64,000 bases of DNA. Source: Achromobacter anxifer. Its GTDB lineage: Bacteria > Pseudomonadota > Gammaproteobacteria > Burkholderiales > Burkholderiaceae_B. The DNA lies in assembly GCF_903652925.1 (NCBI RefSeq), contig NZ_CAHLAR010000001.1, forward strand, positions 310,001-374,000, written 5' to 3'. The notes below the pieces were generated by a model. That model had not been told where the DNA came from, did no database searches, and saw only the letters and a program-made list of their open reading frames with translations. The first letter of the stretch is position 1. The number at the start of each line of letters is the position of its first letter. Position numbers and translations under genes: made by a program. Positions 7,884 to 15,727 of the stretch are shown here, in pieces.

Positions 7884-8251
7884 CGTGGTCTCCTGTGCAG
7901 CCGCGGTGTCGGGCGCCATTGTCGCCTGCAGGGCGGTCATCGCCACCTCTGGAACGGAGGCATGCCTATCTCACACCTTTCCTGGTCCATGCACAACGGG
8001 GCAAAGGGATGAATGGGTAACAGGTTGCTCGGATTGGTCGCAAATTCACCCGCTTGGGGGCATGCCGCAAGGGGAAAGGCGCGGACGGGTTCAGGGCCGC
8101 GTAAGGCCTTGGCGATTCTTGACTTTCCATACTCTTGCGAAGGCGCGTGGATTGTTCGATCATGACCGGGCCGGCGATTGGCCGGCGGATCGTGCGGCCC
8201 GCCTTCTTTTGCGACTGACTCCAGGCGCGCGGGCGCCCAAGGGAGGAACTC
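7884..8251. other. Intergenic stretch between divergent small-protein genes
   Basis: 368 bases with no convincing coding frame. It holds the promoter regions of the leftward FxLYD gene and the rightward PsiF gene. A GC-rich self-complementary stretch (GGCCGG and its copies near 8168-8185) lies before the PsiF ribosome-binding site. I see no convincing Pho-box pattern by eye. Confidence 0.5.
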
Positions 8252-8590
8252 ATGCTTTCCCGTACCAGCCAATTGGCCTCGGCCTTTCTGTTGACCGCCT
8301 GCTTCGCCGGCGCGGCATTTGCCCAGACTCCCGCGGCCTCGACGCCTGCCAAGACGCCCACGCCGCAGCAGCAGCGCATGGCGGACTGCAACAAGTCCGC
8401 GACAGGCAAGACGGGCGACGACCGCAAGACCTACATGAGCAGCTGCCTGAAGGGCGAAACCGCCGCCGCGCCCGCCAAGCAATTGACGCCGCAGCAGCAG
8501 AAAATGAAGGACTGCAACGCCACGGCCACGTCGCAGAAATTGACCGGCGACAAGCGCAAGACCTTCATGAGCACCTGCCTGAAGGGCTGA
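8252..8590 (+). CDS. psiF: PsiF-repeat protein (phosphate-starvation-inducible family)
   Basis: A 112-residue exported protein with a signal peptide (residues 1-24, cleavage after AFA). The mature part is two copies of the PsiF repeat, at residues 39-67 and 81-111, each with the pattern QQQ-x-M-x-D-C-N...DRKTYMSSCLK; the four cysteines (46, 65, 88, 109) are paired one set per repeat. GGAGG lies just upstream of the ATG. The family is named for E. coli PsiF, whose biochemical role is not known. The gene is alone and ends at a strong shared terminator. Whether it answers to phosphate here cannot be seen. Confidence 0.88.
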   Translation: MLSRTSQLASAFLLTACFAGAAFAQTPAASTPAKTPTPQQQRMADCNKSATGKTGDDRKTYMSSCLKGETAAAPAKQLTPQQQKMKDCNATATSQKLTGDKRKTFMSTCLKG

Positions 8591-8604
8591 GTCCCCGCCG
8601 CAAG

Positions 8605-8641
8605 AAAAAACGCCAGCCTGATCCAGGCTGGCGTTTTTCTT
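8605..8641. terminator. Bidirectional intrinsic terminator
   Basis: AAAAACGCCAGCCTG and CAGGCTGGCGTTTTT form a perfect stem with a short GATC-type loop, with A-run and T-run on the two sides. It lies between the convergent psiF (stop 8590) and cyclase (stop 8645) genes and would end both transcripts. Confidence 0.9.
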
Positions 8642-8644
8642 TGC

Positions 8645-9685
8645 TCACACCGTCGCGATCGGCGTGACCGGCGAACCGATGGCGTGCGGCAGGCGCAGCG
8701 GCGGCGCCGTCAGCATGAAGCGATGGCGGCCGTTGGCGTGCAGCCAATCGGCCAGGTCCTTCAGGTACCAGAGTTCCGCCAGCGGCAGGCCCAGCTTGAA
8801 CAGGCAATGGTGGTGCAGCGGCAGCATGGCGCGCGGGCCGGTTTTCTCGCGCGCGGGGTAGGCTTCTACTGCGTAGTTGTCGGCGCAGATGGCGGCGATG
8901 CCGCTGTCGGTGATCCATTGCAGCAGCGCGGCGTCGGTGCCGTCCAGCGCGGCGCCGTAGGTATGCAGCGTTTCGGCGTCGGGCTTGCCGTTCATGGCGA
9001 CGACCGCTTCCGCGTAGCCGGTGCGCAGCACCAGCATGTCGCCGGTTTCGACGCTGATGCCGTCCGTCTTCAGCACGTGCATCAGTTCGGCGTGGCCGAT
9101 CAGCGTGCGGCCGGGGCCATAGTGGCGGAACAGGTCCACCAGCACGCCGCGGCCCTGCATGCCTTTCTGGGCCAGGTTTTCCACGCCCAGCTTCAGCGCC
9201 GCCGACGGGCCGCCGCTGTTGCAGCCGCAGCCGGTGTGATCGCCGTCGGCGGGGCCGACCACGTCCACGCCGGCCTGGTAGCCGTTGTAGTAGCGCAGCT
9301 CGGGCTTGCCGTCGCCGTCGGCGTCGAACAAGGCGCCCACGTGGGCCAGCGCGTCCCATTGCGTCGAATACTGCATGGACAGCAGCACCTGGTCGTCGCT
9401 CAGCACGTCGACCGCGTCGGGGTTGACGTTGCGCAGCGGGAAGTTCAGGTAGGGCGTGTCCTGCAGCCGGGTCGGGCTCAGCTGCGGCGGATGGCGGCGC
9501 GGGTTGAGCACGTTGCCGCCGGGCAGGTCCAGCGGCAGCGACAGGCAGAAGGTCTTGCCGGCGCGGATTTCGCGCGCGCCCTTCAGGACCTGTTCTTCGG
9601 TGATGAGGTTCAGGCGGCCGAGTTGGTCGTCGGGCCCGAAGTCGCCCCAGTTGGAGCCTTCGGGCCGGTTTTTCCAGCGCTGCAT
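8645..9685 (-). CDS. Cyclase-family (KynB-like, PF04199-type) metal hydrolase
   Basis: A 346-residue protein of the family that includes kynurenine formamidase and bacterial cyclases. The start at 9685 follows the pcaD stop by five bases. In place of the HxGTHxDxPxH metal motif it has YSTQWDALAHVG (about residues 107-118), the variant seen in the longer members of this family, and a later LPLHHHCLFKLG segment with several histidines that may complete the site. GRTLIGHAELMHVLK is another family block. It is the last gene of the operon with pcaIJ, catC and pcaD, where a cyclase/amidohydrolase is not a textbook member. It may hydrolyse an amide or lactone that feeds the 3-oxoadipate branch; the substrate is unknown. 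Confidence 0.82.
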   Translation of the reverse strand: MQRWKNRPEGSNWGDFGPDDQLGRLNLITEEQVLKGAREIRAGKTFCLSLPLDLPGGNVLNPRRHPPQLSPTRLQDTPYLNFPLRNVNPDAVDVLSDDQVLLSMQYSTQWDALAHVGALFDADGDGKPELRYYNGYQAGVDVVGPADGDHTGCGCNSGGPSAALKLGVENLAQKGMQGRGVLVDLFRHYGPGRTLIGHAELMHVLKTDGISVETGDMLVLRTGYAEAVVAMNGKPDAETLHTYGAALDGTDAALLQWITDSGIAAICADNYAVEAYPAREKTGPRAMLPLHHHCLFKLGLPLAELWYLKDLADWLHANGRHRFMLTAPPLRLPHAIGSPVTPIATV

Positions 9686-9690
9686 GCCGC

Positions 9691-10470
9691 TTACCCCTTC
9701 AGGAAGTCGACGACCGTGCGGGTGAAGACTTCCGGTTGTTCCCAGTTCGAGATATGGGAGGTGTTCATCTCCACATAGCGCGCGCCGGGAATGGCGGCGG
9801 CCAGCTCGCGGCCCTGGGCCGGGGTGGCGGCCAGGTCGTGCGTGCTGCTGATGACCAGCGTGGGCGCCTTGATGGTGTTCACCTGTTCGCGGAAATCGGC
9901 GTCGCGCAGCGCGGCGCAGTTGCCGGAATAGCCGGCATCCGGCGTGCGGCGCAGCATGTCGACCAGCACCTGGGTCAGGCCGGGCTCGGTGGCGCGGAAG
10001 TCGTCGGTGAGCCAGCGCTCGACCAGCGTGGGCGCCATCTTTTCCAGCGTCTGCTCGGCGACCGCGGCGATGCGGGCGCTCCAGCCTTCGGCCGAGCCGA
10101 TGCGCGCGGCGGTGTTGCACAGGATCAGCTTGTCCAGCAGTTCGGGGCGCGCCAGCGCCAGCCACAGGCCGGTGGGGCCGCCCATCGACAGGCCGCAGAA
10201 GTGCGCGCGCTTGATGCCCAGGTGCGCCAGCAGTTCGGCGACGTCGTTGCCCAGTTGCTCGAAGCTGTATTCGCCCTCGGGGATCGACGATTTGCCGTGG
10301 CCGCGGGTGTCGTAGCGCAGCACGCGGAAGTGCTTGCTCAGTTCGGGAATCTGGCGGGCCCACATGTCGGAACAGGTGCCCAGCGAGTTGGAGAGCACGA
10401 GCACCGGCGCGTCGGCGGGGCCATCGATGACGTAGTACAGCCGTGCCTGGCTGAGATCGGCGTAAGACAT
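9691..10470 (-). CDS. pcaD: 3-oxoadipate enol-lactonase
   Basis: A 259-residue alpha/beta hydrolase of the PcaD family, which opens 3-oxoadipate enol-lactone to 3-oxoadipate in the beta-ketoadipate pathway. The nucleophile is S95 in GLSMGG (residues 93-98); the acid is in the STHDLAATP segment and the histidine in NTSHISNWEQPE near the C-terminus, both in PcaD-type context. YDTRGHGKS (53-61) is the conserved oxyanion-side motif. It lies between the YCII gene (19-base gap) and the cyclase gene, and acts between CatC and PcaIJ in the pathway, all of which are encoded here. Confidence 0.92.
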   Translation of the reverse strand: MSYADLSQARLYYVIDGPADAPVLVLSNSLGTCSDMWARQIPELSKHFRVLRYDTRGHGKSSIPEGEYSFEQLGNDVAELLAHLGIKRAHFCGLSMGGPTGLWLALARPELLDKLILCNTAARIGSAEGWSARIAAVAEQTLEKMAPTLVERWLTDDFRATEPGLTQVLVDMLRRTPDAGYSGNCAALRDADFREQVNTIKAPTLVISSTHDLAATPAQGRELAAAIPGARYVEMNTSHISNWEQPEVFTRTVVDFLKG

Positions 10471-10489
10471 GCGGGTTTATTCCTTGCGT

Positions 10490-10786
10490 TTACAGATGGC
10501 AGACGCCGTCGACGTAGGCCTTGCGCCAGCGCGTGATGTTCACGTGCTCGAACAGGTCGGCCTTGGAGAACGGGTCGGCGTCGATGAATTGCTGCGCGGC
10601 TTCGCGCGTTTCCAGGGCCACGATGTACAGGCCGCCGCCGGCGTCCTTGCCGTCGTCCTGCAGCTTGGCGCCGCAGGCCAGCAGCAGTTGCTTGTTCGCG
10701 TCCAGGAACTCAAGGTGCGCGGCGCGATGCTGCTGGCGCACTTCCTGGTGGCCGGGCTTGTCGAAGGTTTCGATGATGTAGGGCAT
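10490..10786 (-). CDS. YCII-family protein
   Basis: A 98-residue cytoplasmic protein. The YCII pattern is clear: R-x-x-H-L-x-F-L near residues 20-26, GGGLYIVALETREAAQQFIDADPFSKADLFEHVNI, then the RWRKAYVDG ending. The start at 10786 places it 13 bases after the catC stop. YCII proteins share the ferredoxin-like fold with muconolactone isomerases such as its neighbour CatC, and some act as dehydrochlorinases or lactone-handling enzymes. Placed between catC and pcaD it may handle a by-product lactone or help isomerisation; this is inference. Confidence 0.82.
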   Translation of the reverse strand: MPYIIETFDKPGHQEVRQQHRAAHLEFLDANKQLLLACGAKLQDDGKDAGGGLYIVALETREAAQQFIDADPFSKADLFEHVNITRWRKAYVDGVCHL

Positions 10787-10799
10787 CGGCCGCTCCTTG

Positions 10800-11075
10800 T
10801 CAGATTGCCGAGGGATGGCGCGCCAGCGCCGTGACGTTGATGTCCATGTACGGGAACAGCGGCAGCGAGGACAGCAGCGTGTGCAGCTCGTCATTGCTTT
10901 CGACGTCGAAGATGCTGACGTTGGCGTAGCGGCCGGCCACGCGCCACAGGTTCTTCCACTTGCCGTCGCGCTGCAGTTGCTGCGCCAGGGCCTTTTCGTC
11001 GGCCTTCAGCTTGTCGGCGCGCTCGGCCGGCATGTCGACGGGAAGATTGACTTGCATTTGGACCATGAACAACAT
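10800..11075 (-). CDS. catC: Muconolactone delta-isomerase
   Basis: A 91-residue protein matching CatC in length and sequence (start MLFMVQMQVNLPVDMP, then WRVAGRYANVSIFDVESNDELH and LSSLPLFPYMDINVTALARHPS). It isomerises muconolactone to 3-oxoadipate enol-lactone in the catechol branch, in a large oligomer of ferredoxin-like subunits. It lies between pcaJ and the YCII gene. The catechol dioxygenase (catA) and muconate cycloisomerase (catB) genes of the same branch are not in the window and must be elsewhere. Confidence 0.95.
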   Translation of the reverse strand: MLFMVQMQVNLPVDMPAERADKLKADEKALAQQLQRDGKWKNLWRVAGRYANVSIFDVESNDELHTLLSSLPLFPYMDINVTALARHPSAI

Positions 11076-11127
11076 GATGACTCTCTCCTGTAAAGCGGCT
11101 CCGGCACGGCCGGAGCGCGCACAAAAC

Positions 11128-11772
11128 TCAGCGGGAAAACTTCAGCGGCAGGCCGGTCAGGCGCAGCAGCTCGTCGGCGGTGGTGTCGCCGAACATGTCG
11201 ATGACGGTCACGCCGTCGGCGCGGATGTCGAACACCGCCACGTCGGTGTAGACGCGCGATACGCAGCGCACGCCAGTCAGCGGATAGGTGCAGGCCTCGA
11301 CCAGCTTGCTCTGGCCTTCGCGGGTCTGCAGTTCCATCATCACGAAGACGTCCTTGGCGCCGATGGCCAGGTCCATCGCGCCGCCCACGGCCGGAATGGC
11401 GTCGGGCGCGCCGGTGTGCCAGTTGGCCAGGTCGCCGTGCTGCGACACCTGGAAGGCGCCCAGCACGCAGATGTCCAGGTGGCCGCCGCGCATCATTGCG
11501 AACGAATCGGCGTGGTGGAAGAACGAGCAGCCGGGCAGTTCCGTCACGGGCTGCTTGCCGGCGTTGATCAGGTCGTAGTCTTCCTGGCCCTTGGCGGGCG
11601 CGGGGCCCATGCCCAGCATGCCGTTTTCGGTGTGGAGGATGACTTCGCGGTCGGCCGGCAGATGGTTGGCGACGAGCGTGGGCAGGCCGATGCCCAGGTT
11701 CACGTAGGCGCCTTCAGGAATGTCCTGCGCCACGCGGGCGGCGATCTGGTCGCGGGTCAGTTTGGTGCTCAT
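11128..11772 (-). CDS. pcaJ: 3-oxoadipate CoA-transferase beta subunit
   Basis: A 214-residue class I CoA-transferase subunit. The catalytic glutamate is E49 in HTENGMLGMG, which forms the thioester intermediate. GIGLPTLVANHLP (about 27-39) and the central GGHLDICVLGAFQVS block are family hallmarks. It transfers CoA from succinyl-CoA to 3-oxoadipate together with PcaI. It overlaps pcaI by four bases. Acetoacetate CoA-transferase (ScoB/AtoA) is the main alternative, but the neighbours catC and pcaD favour 3-oxoadipate. Confidence 0.9.
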   Translation of the reverse strand: MSTKLTRDQIAARVAQDIPEGAYVNLGIGLPTLVANHLPADREVILHTENGMLGMGPAPAKGQEDYDLINAGKQPVTELPGCSFFHHADSFAMMRGGHLDICVLGAFQVSQHGDLANWHTGAPDAIPAVGGAMDLAIGAKDVFVMMELQTREGQSKLVEACTYPLTGVRCVSRVYTDVAVFDIRADGVTVIDMFGDTTADELLRLTGLPLKFSR

Positions 11773-12458
11773 TGCTGCTCCTTGGCGGCCGGGGTGGCTG
11801 CGATCTGCACGACGCGTTTCACGAAGATGCCCGGGGTCACGACGGTTTCGGGGTCCAGCTCGCCCAGCTCGACCACTTCGCGCACCTGTGCCACGGCCAC
11901 GCGCGCGGCGCTGGCCATGATGGGGCCGAAGTTGCGGGCGGTCTTGCGGTAGACCAGGTTGCCCCAGCGGTCGCCGCGCTCGGCCTTGATGAGCGCGTAG
12001 TCGGCGTGCAGCGGATACTCCAGCACGTACTGGCGGCCGTTGATCTCGCGGATTTCCTTGCCGTCGGCCAGCGGCGTGCCGTAGCCGGTGGGCGTGAAGA
12101 ACGCGCCGATGCCGGCGCCGGCGGCGCGGATGCGCTCGGCCAGGTTGCCCTGGGGCACGAGTTCCAGCTCGATCTTGCCGCTGCGGTACAGGCCGTCGAA
12201 GATCTGCGAGTCCACCTGGCGCGGGAACGAGCAGATGATCTTGCGCACGCGGTTGGCGCCCAGCAGGGCGGCCAGGCCGGTGGTGCCGTTGCCGGCGTTG
12301 TTGTTGATGATGACCAGGTCCTTCGCGCCCTGCTCCAGCAGGGCATCGATCAGTTCCATGGGCTGGCCGGCGGTGCCGAAGCCGCCGATCATGACGGTGG
12401 CGCCGTCGGGTACGTCCGCCAGGGCGGCCGCCGCGCTTGCAACAAGCTTAGAAATCAT
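11769..12458 (-). CDS. pcaI: 3-oxoadipate CoA-transferase alpha subunit
   Basis: A 229-residue class I CoA-transferase subunit. The motifs DGATVMIGGFGTAGQP (about 18-33), INNNAGNGTTGLAALL, CSFPRQVDSQIF and LVPQGNLAERIRAAGAGIGAFFTPTGYGT are those of the PcaI/ScoA group. It is the first gene of the leftward operon pcaI-pcaJ-catC-YCII-pcaD-cyclase. Its start lies 32 bases from the nearer of two operator-like palindromes, facing the IclR gene, which fits substrate-induced control by an IclR-type activator or repressor. Confidence 0.92.
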   Translation of the reverse strand: MISKLVASAAAALADVPDGATVMIGGFGTAGQPMELIDALLEQGAKDLVIINNNAGNGTTGLAALLGANRVRKIICSFPRQVDSQIFDGLYRSGKIELELVPQGNLAERIRAAGAGIGAFFTPTGYGTPLADGKEIREINGRQYVLEYPLHADYALIKAERGDRWGNLVYRKTARNFGPIMASAARVAVAQVREVVELGELDPETVVTPGIFVKRVVQIAATPAAKEQQ

Positions 12459-12490
12459 GATGTTTGCTCATAGGTGGCGTGTCATAATTT

Positions 12491-12524
12491 GTTCTTAATT
12501 AGAACTTTCGTTCTTCTGAAGAAC
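12491..12524. promoter_or_regulatory. Twin palindromic operators GTTCT-N5-AGAAC
   Basis: Two 15-base sites with identical arms: GTTCT-taatt-AGAAC at 12491-12505 and GTTCT-tctga-AGAAC at 12510-12524, the second palindromic almost throughout. Centres are 19 bases apart. They sit in the 145-base gap between the divergent pcaI and IclR-regulator genes. IclR proteins of the PcaR/PcaU group bind short palindromes in such gaps; that this regulator binds here is inference. Confidence 0.75.
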
Positions 12525-12603
12525 ATCGTTTCATGGGGATAAGCCGAGCGTCAAGGCGAGCCGGCGCGGCGTAGTCTCCATTTACTCTTTTCGCGGTAGA
12601 CGG

Positions 12604-13386
12604 ATGGCCGAGCAAGATACCCAGCAACCCAGCGACAGCTACGTGCAGTCCTTCGCCCGCGGCTTGTCCGTGATCCGGGCCTTCGGCCCCGACCGTTCGG
12701 AGATGACCTTGTCCGAGGTCGCGGCGGTGACGGGGCTGACCCGCGCGGGCGCGCGCCGCATCCTGCTGACGCTGGAGCACCTGGGCTACGTCACCGTCGA
12801 CGACCGCAAGTTCTCGCTGACCCCGCGCATCCTGGAACTGGGCTACGCCTACCTGTCCGGCACGCCGCTGTGGAACCTGGCATTGCCGTACATGGAGGAA
12901 GTGGCCGAGCAGACGCGGGAGTCGTGTTCCGTGTCGGTGCTGGAAGGCGCGGACATCGTCTACATCCTGCGCCTGTCCACGCACAAGGTCATGACCATCA
13001 ACCTGGCCGTGGGCAGCCGCCTGCCGGCCTGGGTGACCTCGATGGGCCGCGTGCTGCTGGCGGGGCTGGCGGAGCCGGAGCTGGACCGGGTGCTGGCGCT
13101 GAGCCAGATCCAGCCCTACACCTCGCACACCATCACCGACATCGCCGAACTCAAGCGCCAGCTGGCCGGCGTGCGAGCCGACGGTTACGCCTGCGTCGCG
13201 CAGGAGCTGGAGCCGGGGCTGCAGTCGGTGGCCGTGCCCATCATGGACCGCAGCGGCCGTGTGATCGCCGCGATGAACGTGAGCGGTCATGCCAACCGTT
13301 TCACGCGCGAGGAAATGCTGGCGGCCTTTCTGCCGCCCTTGCGCCGCGCGGCCGACCAGATCAACCACGCCCTGCTGCGCCGTTAG
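12604..13386 (+). CDS. IclR-family regulator of the beta-ketoadipate pathway (PcaR/PcaU/CatR-like)
   Basis: A 260-residue regulator. The N-terminal winged helix (about residues 12-75) shows SYVQSFARGLSVIRAF, LSEVAAVTGLTRAGARRILLTLEHLGYV, the PcaR-group pattern. The C-terminal IclR effector domain (about 85-255) has SVSVLEGADIVYILR, LPAWVTSMGRVLLAGL and the RADGYACVAQELEPGLQSVAVPIMDRSGRVIAAMNVSGHA block, which lines the ligand pocket. The effector is probably 3-oxoadipate or protocatechuate by family analogy. Divergent from pcaIJ and convergent with the dehydrogenase gene at 13434. Confidence 0.9.
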   Translation: MAEQDTQQPSDSYVQSFARGLSVIRAFGPDRSEMTLSEVAAVTGLTRAGARRILLTLEHLGYVTVDDRKFSLTPRILELGYAYLSGTPLWNLALPYMEEVAEQTRESCSVSVLEGADIVYILRLSTHKVMTINLAVGSRLPAWVTSMGRVLLAGLAEPELDRVLALSQIQPYTSHTITDIAELKRQLAGVRADGYACVAQELEPGLQSVAVPIMDRSGRVIAAMNVSGHANRFTREEMLAAFLPPLRRAADQINHALLRR

Positions 13387-13433
13387 GCGGGGCAGGGGGC
13401 GGATGCCGGCGGCTGGCGTGCGCATCGCGGGCC

Positions 13434-14162
13434 TCAGATGGGCGCGACGCCCAGCGTCGTGCCGCCGCAGACATACAGCATCTGGCCGGTGACGAAGCCG
13501 TTGTCGGGAGACAGGAAGAACATCGCGGCGCGCGCCACGTCCTCGGGCGTGCCCAGGCGCTTGACCACGATGCTGTTGATGATGCGTTCGGTCTGGGGCG
13601 CGCCTGCCGGGTTGCTCTTGGTGAACAGGTCGGTGGCGATGGGGCCCGGGCCGATAGCATTGACGGTGATGCCGTCGCCGCCCAGCTCCATGGCCAGCGT
13701 GCGGGTCAGGCCCACCAGGCCGGCCTTGGTGGCCGAATAGACCACGCGGTCCGGCTTGCCCAGCGCGGCGCGCGACGACATGTTCACGATGCGGCCGAAG
13801 CCGGCCTCGCGCATGGCCGGCAGCGCGGCCTGCACCAGGATCAGCGCGGTGCGCAGATGCAGGTTCACCACATAGTCCAGGTCCGCCAGCGTGGCCGTGT
13901 CGGCCGTGCCGGGGCGGGTCGCGCCCGCGTTGTTGACCAGGCCCACGATGTTGTAGGCCTCGGTCACTTCGCGCGCGACTTCCTTGGTGCGCGCCTCGTC
14001 GGTCAGGTCGGCCTGATACGACACCAGCCCCGCGGGCGGATGCTCGGGCAGCTTGTAGTCGATGTTGACGACCTTATGCCCCGCATCCAGCAGCATGCGG
14101 ATGATCGCCGCCCCGATCCCGGCGCTGCCGCCGGTCACGAGATACGCAGTAGGTTTGCTCAT
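13434..14162 (-). CDS. Short-chain dehydrogenase/reductase (3-ketoacyl reductase / 3-hydroxybutyrate dehydrogenase-like)
   Basis: A 242-residue classical SDR with TGGSAGIG (residues 10-17), NNAG in the middle, and catalytic S129 or S130, Y142 and K146 (YSATK). The acidic D35 after the second strand (VVNIDYK) points to NAD. The C-terminus FVTGQMLYVCGGTTLGV is typical of the group. It is the last gene of the leftward run 3-hydroxyacyl-CoA dehydrogenase, AtoE carrier, SDR, 36 bases after atoE, so a role in short-chain hydroxy-acid or keto-acid metabolism is likely. Confidence 0.85.
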   Translation of the reverse strand: MSKPTAYLVTGGSAGIGAAIIRMLLDAGHKVVNIDYKLPEHPPAGLVSYQADLTDEARTKEVAREVTEAYNIVGLVNNAGATRPGTADTATLADLDYVVNLHLRTALILVQAALPAMREAGFGRIVNMSSRAALGKPDRVVYSATKAGLVGLTRTLAMELGGDGITVNAIGPGPIATDLFTKSNPAGAPQTERIINSIVVKRLGTPEDVARAAMFFLSPDNGFVTGQMLYVCGGTTLGVAPI

Positions 14163-14198
14163 ATCAGTTTCCTATTCCAAAGTCAGCGCGTACGCGGC

Positions 14199-15539
14199 TC
14201 AATGCGTCAAGTAGCCCCACAGGAGCACGGCGGTGATGTGGATCACGCCGACCCACAGCATCATGATGACGGTATAGCCCATCACGTCGCGCAGCTTCAG
14301 CTTGGACAGCGCCAGAGCGGGCAGAATCCAGAAGGGCTGCACCAAGTCGTTCCAGGCGTTGCCCAGCATGACGGCCATGGTGGTCTGGTTGAGCGCGCTG
14401 CCGATTTCCTTGGCGGCGTCGATCATGAACGGACCCTGGATGACCCAGTGGCCGCCGGCCGACGGCGCAAAGAAGTTGATGACGAACGAGCTGATCAGGC
14501 CCCAGAACGGCAGCGTTTCGGGCGTGGCCACGTCGACGAACACTTGCGAGATCGTGGTGACCAGGCCGGATGCGGCCATGATAGCCATGATGCCGGCGTA
14601 GAAGGGGTATTGCAGGATGATCCCGGAGATCGTCTTGATGCCTTCGGTCAGCTTGGCGACGTAGGCGGCCGGCGTGCCCAGCAGGATGATGCCCAGGAAC
14701 AGGATGATGAAGTTGATCAGGTTCAGGTCCAGCGAGCCGCCGTCCATGAAGTGGAAGGCCACGTAGGCAACGCCCAGCGCGCCGATCAGCAGGCTCAGGA
14801 TGCGGCTGTTGTTCAGCTTCGAGGCCAGCGTGCCCTTTTCCAGCAGGTCTTCGGCGGCGCCGGCGGTGGCGGTGTCGCGGTCGATGGCCGGATCCACTTC
14901 AACGATCTTCTCGCCCTTCTTGGGGTGCAGCCAGGCGTTGAGCAGCGGCAGCGTCACGATGATGACCAGGCTGGTGATCAGCATGGGCACCGAGAAAATG
15001 GTTTCCGACAGCGGGATGGTGCCCATCTGCTTGGCGGTGGGGTGGTTGGGGGTGGCGACCAGCACGGGAATGCTGGCGGACAGGCCCAGGCCGTACATGG
15101 TGAAGCCGCTGTAGGCGGCGGCGATGATCAGCGGGTAGTGCACGCCCTTGACCTTCAGCGCCAGCTTCTTGGCGACGATGCCGCCGATGACCAGGCCGAA
15201 GCCCCAGTTCAGGTAGCTGCCGATGCCGCCGACCAGCGTCGCCACGATGATGGCGGTGTGCGGCTTGTGCACATGGCTGACGATGCGGTTGAGCAGGCGG
15301 TCGGTGAGCGGCGCGGTGGCCAGCACGTAGCCCATCGCCAGGATCACGGCCATCTGGGTGGTGAAGGCCAGCAGGCTCCAGAAGCCGTTGCCCCAGGCGC
15401 GCGTGATGTCGCCGATGCCCTTGCCTTCCACGCCCATGGCCAGCAGCACGGTGAGCAGGGTCAGCGCGATCGCGAAGACGAAGGGATCGGGCAGATACTT
15501 GCGCATCAGCTCCGTAAAGAATGAAGCCAGTTTATTCAT
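14199..15539 (-). CDS. atoE: AtoE-type short-chain fatty acid transporter
   Basis: A 446-residue inner-membrane carrier with about 12 hydrophobic segments. It starts ASFFTELMRKYLPDPFVFAIALTLLT, the standard start of the AtoE/short-chain fatty acid transporter family, and carries GGIGSYLNWGFGLVIGGIVAKKLA, AAYSGFTMYGLGLSASIPV, and FAPSAGGHWVIQGPFM, which are conserved family blocks. It likely imports acetoacetate, butyrate or similar acids. It lies between the 3-hydroxyacyl-CoA dehydrogenase gene (188-base gap, which may hold a second promoter) and the SDR. Confidence 0.9.
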   Translation of the reverse strand: MNKLASFFTELMRKYLPDPFVFAIALTLLTVLLAMGVEGKGIGDITRAWGNGFWSLLAFTTQMAVILAMGYVLATAPLTDRLLNRIVSHVHKPHTAIIVATLVGGIGSYLNWGFGLVIGGIVAKKLALKVKGVHYPLIIAAAYSGFTMYGLGLSASIPVLVATPNHPTAKQMGTIPLSETIFSVPMLITSLVIIVTLPLLNAWLHPKKGEKIVEVDPAIDRDTATAGAAEDLLEKGTLASKLNNSRILSLLIGALGVAYVAFHFMDGGSLDLNLINFIILFLGIILLGTPAAYVAKLTEGIKTISGIILQYPFYAGIMAIMAASGLVTTISQVFVDVATPETLPFWGLISSFVINFFAPSAGGHWVIQGPFMIDAAKEIGSALNQTTMAVMLGNAWNDLVQPFWILPALALSKLKLRDVMGYTVIMMLWVGVIHITAVLLWGYLTH

Positions 15540-15727
15540 GGTGCCTCCTACAAACTCCGGTAAGGCTGGGTTTTCTCGCGTCTTGCGCCGCCCGTCGCCG
15601 GGTGTCGGCGCAGGCGGGTGGGACGATTGCTTTTCTTTGTGTGGCTGGGCTTGTGGCCCGGTGGCGCTGGTGGCGGGATGCCCCGCGCCTTATGTAGTGA
15701 AGTCGTGAATGCTTGCGGGCGCGGCCG

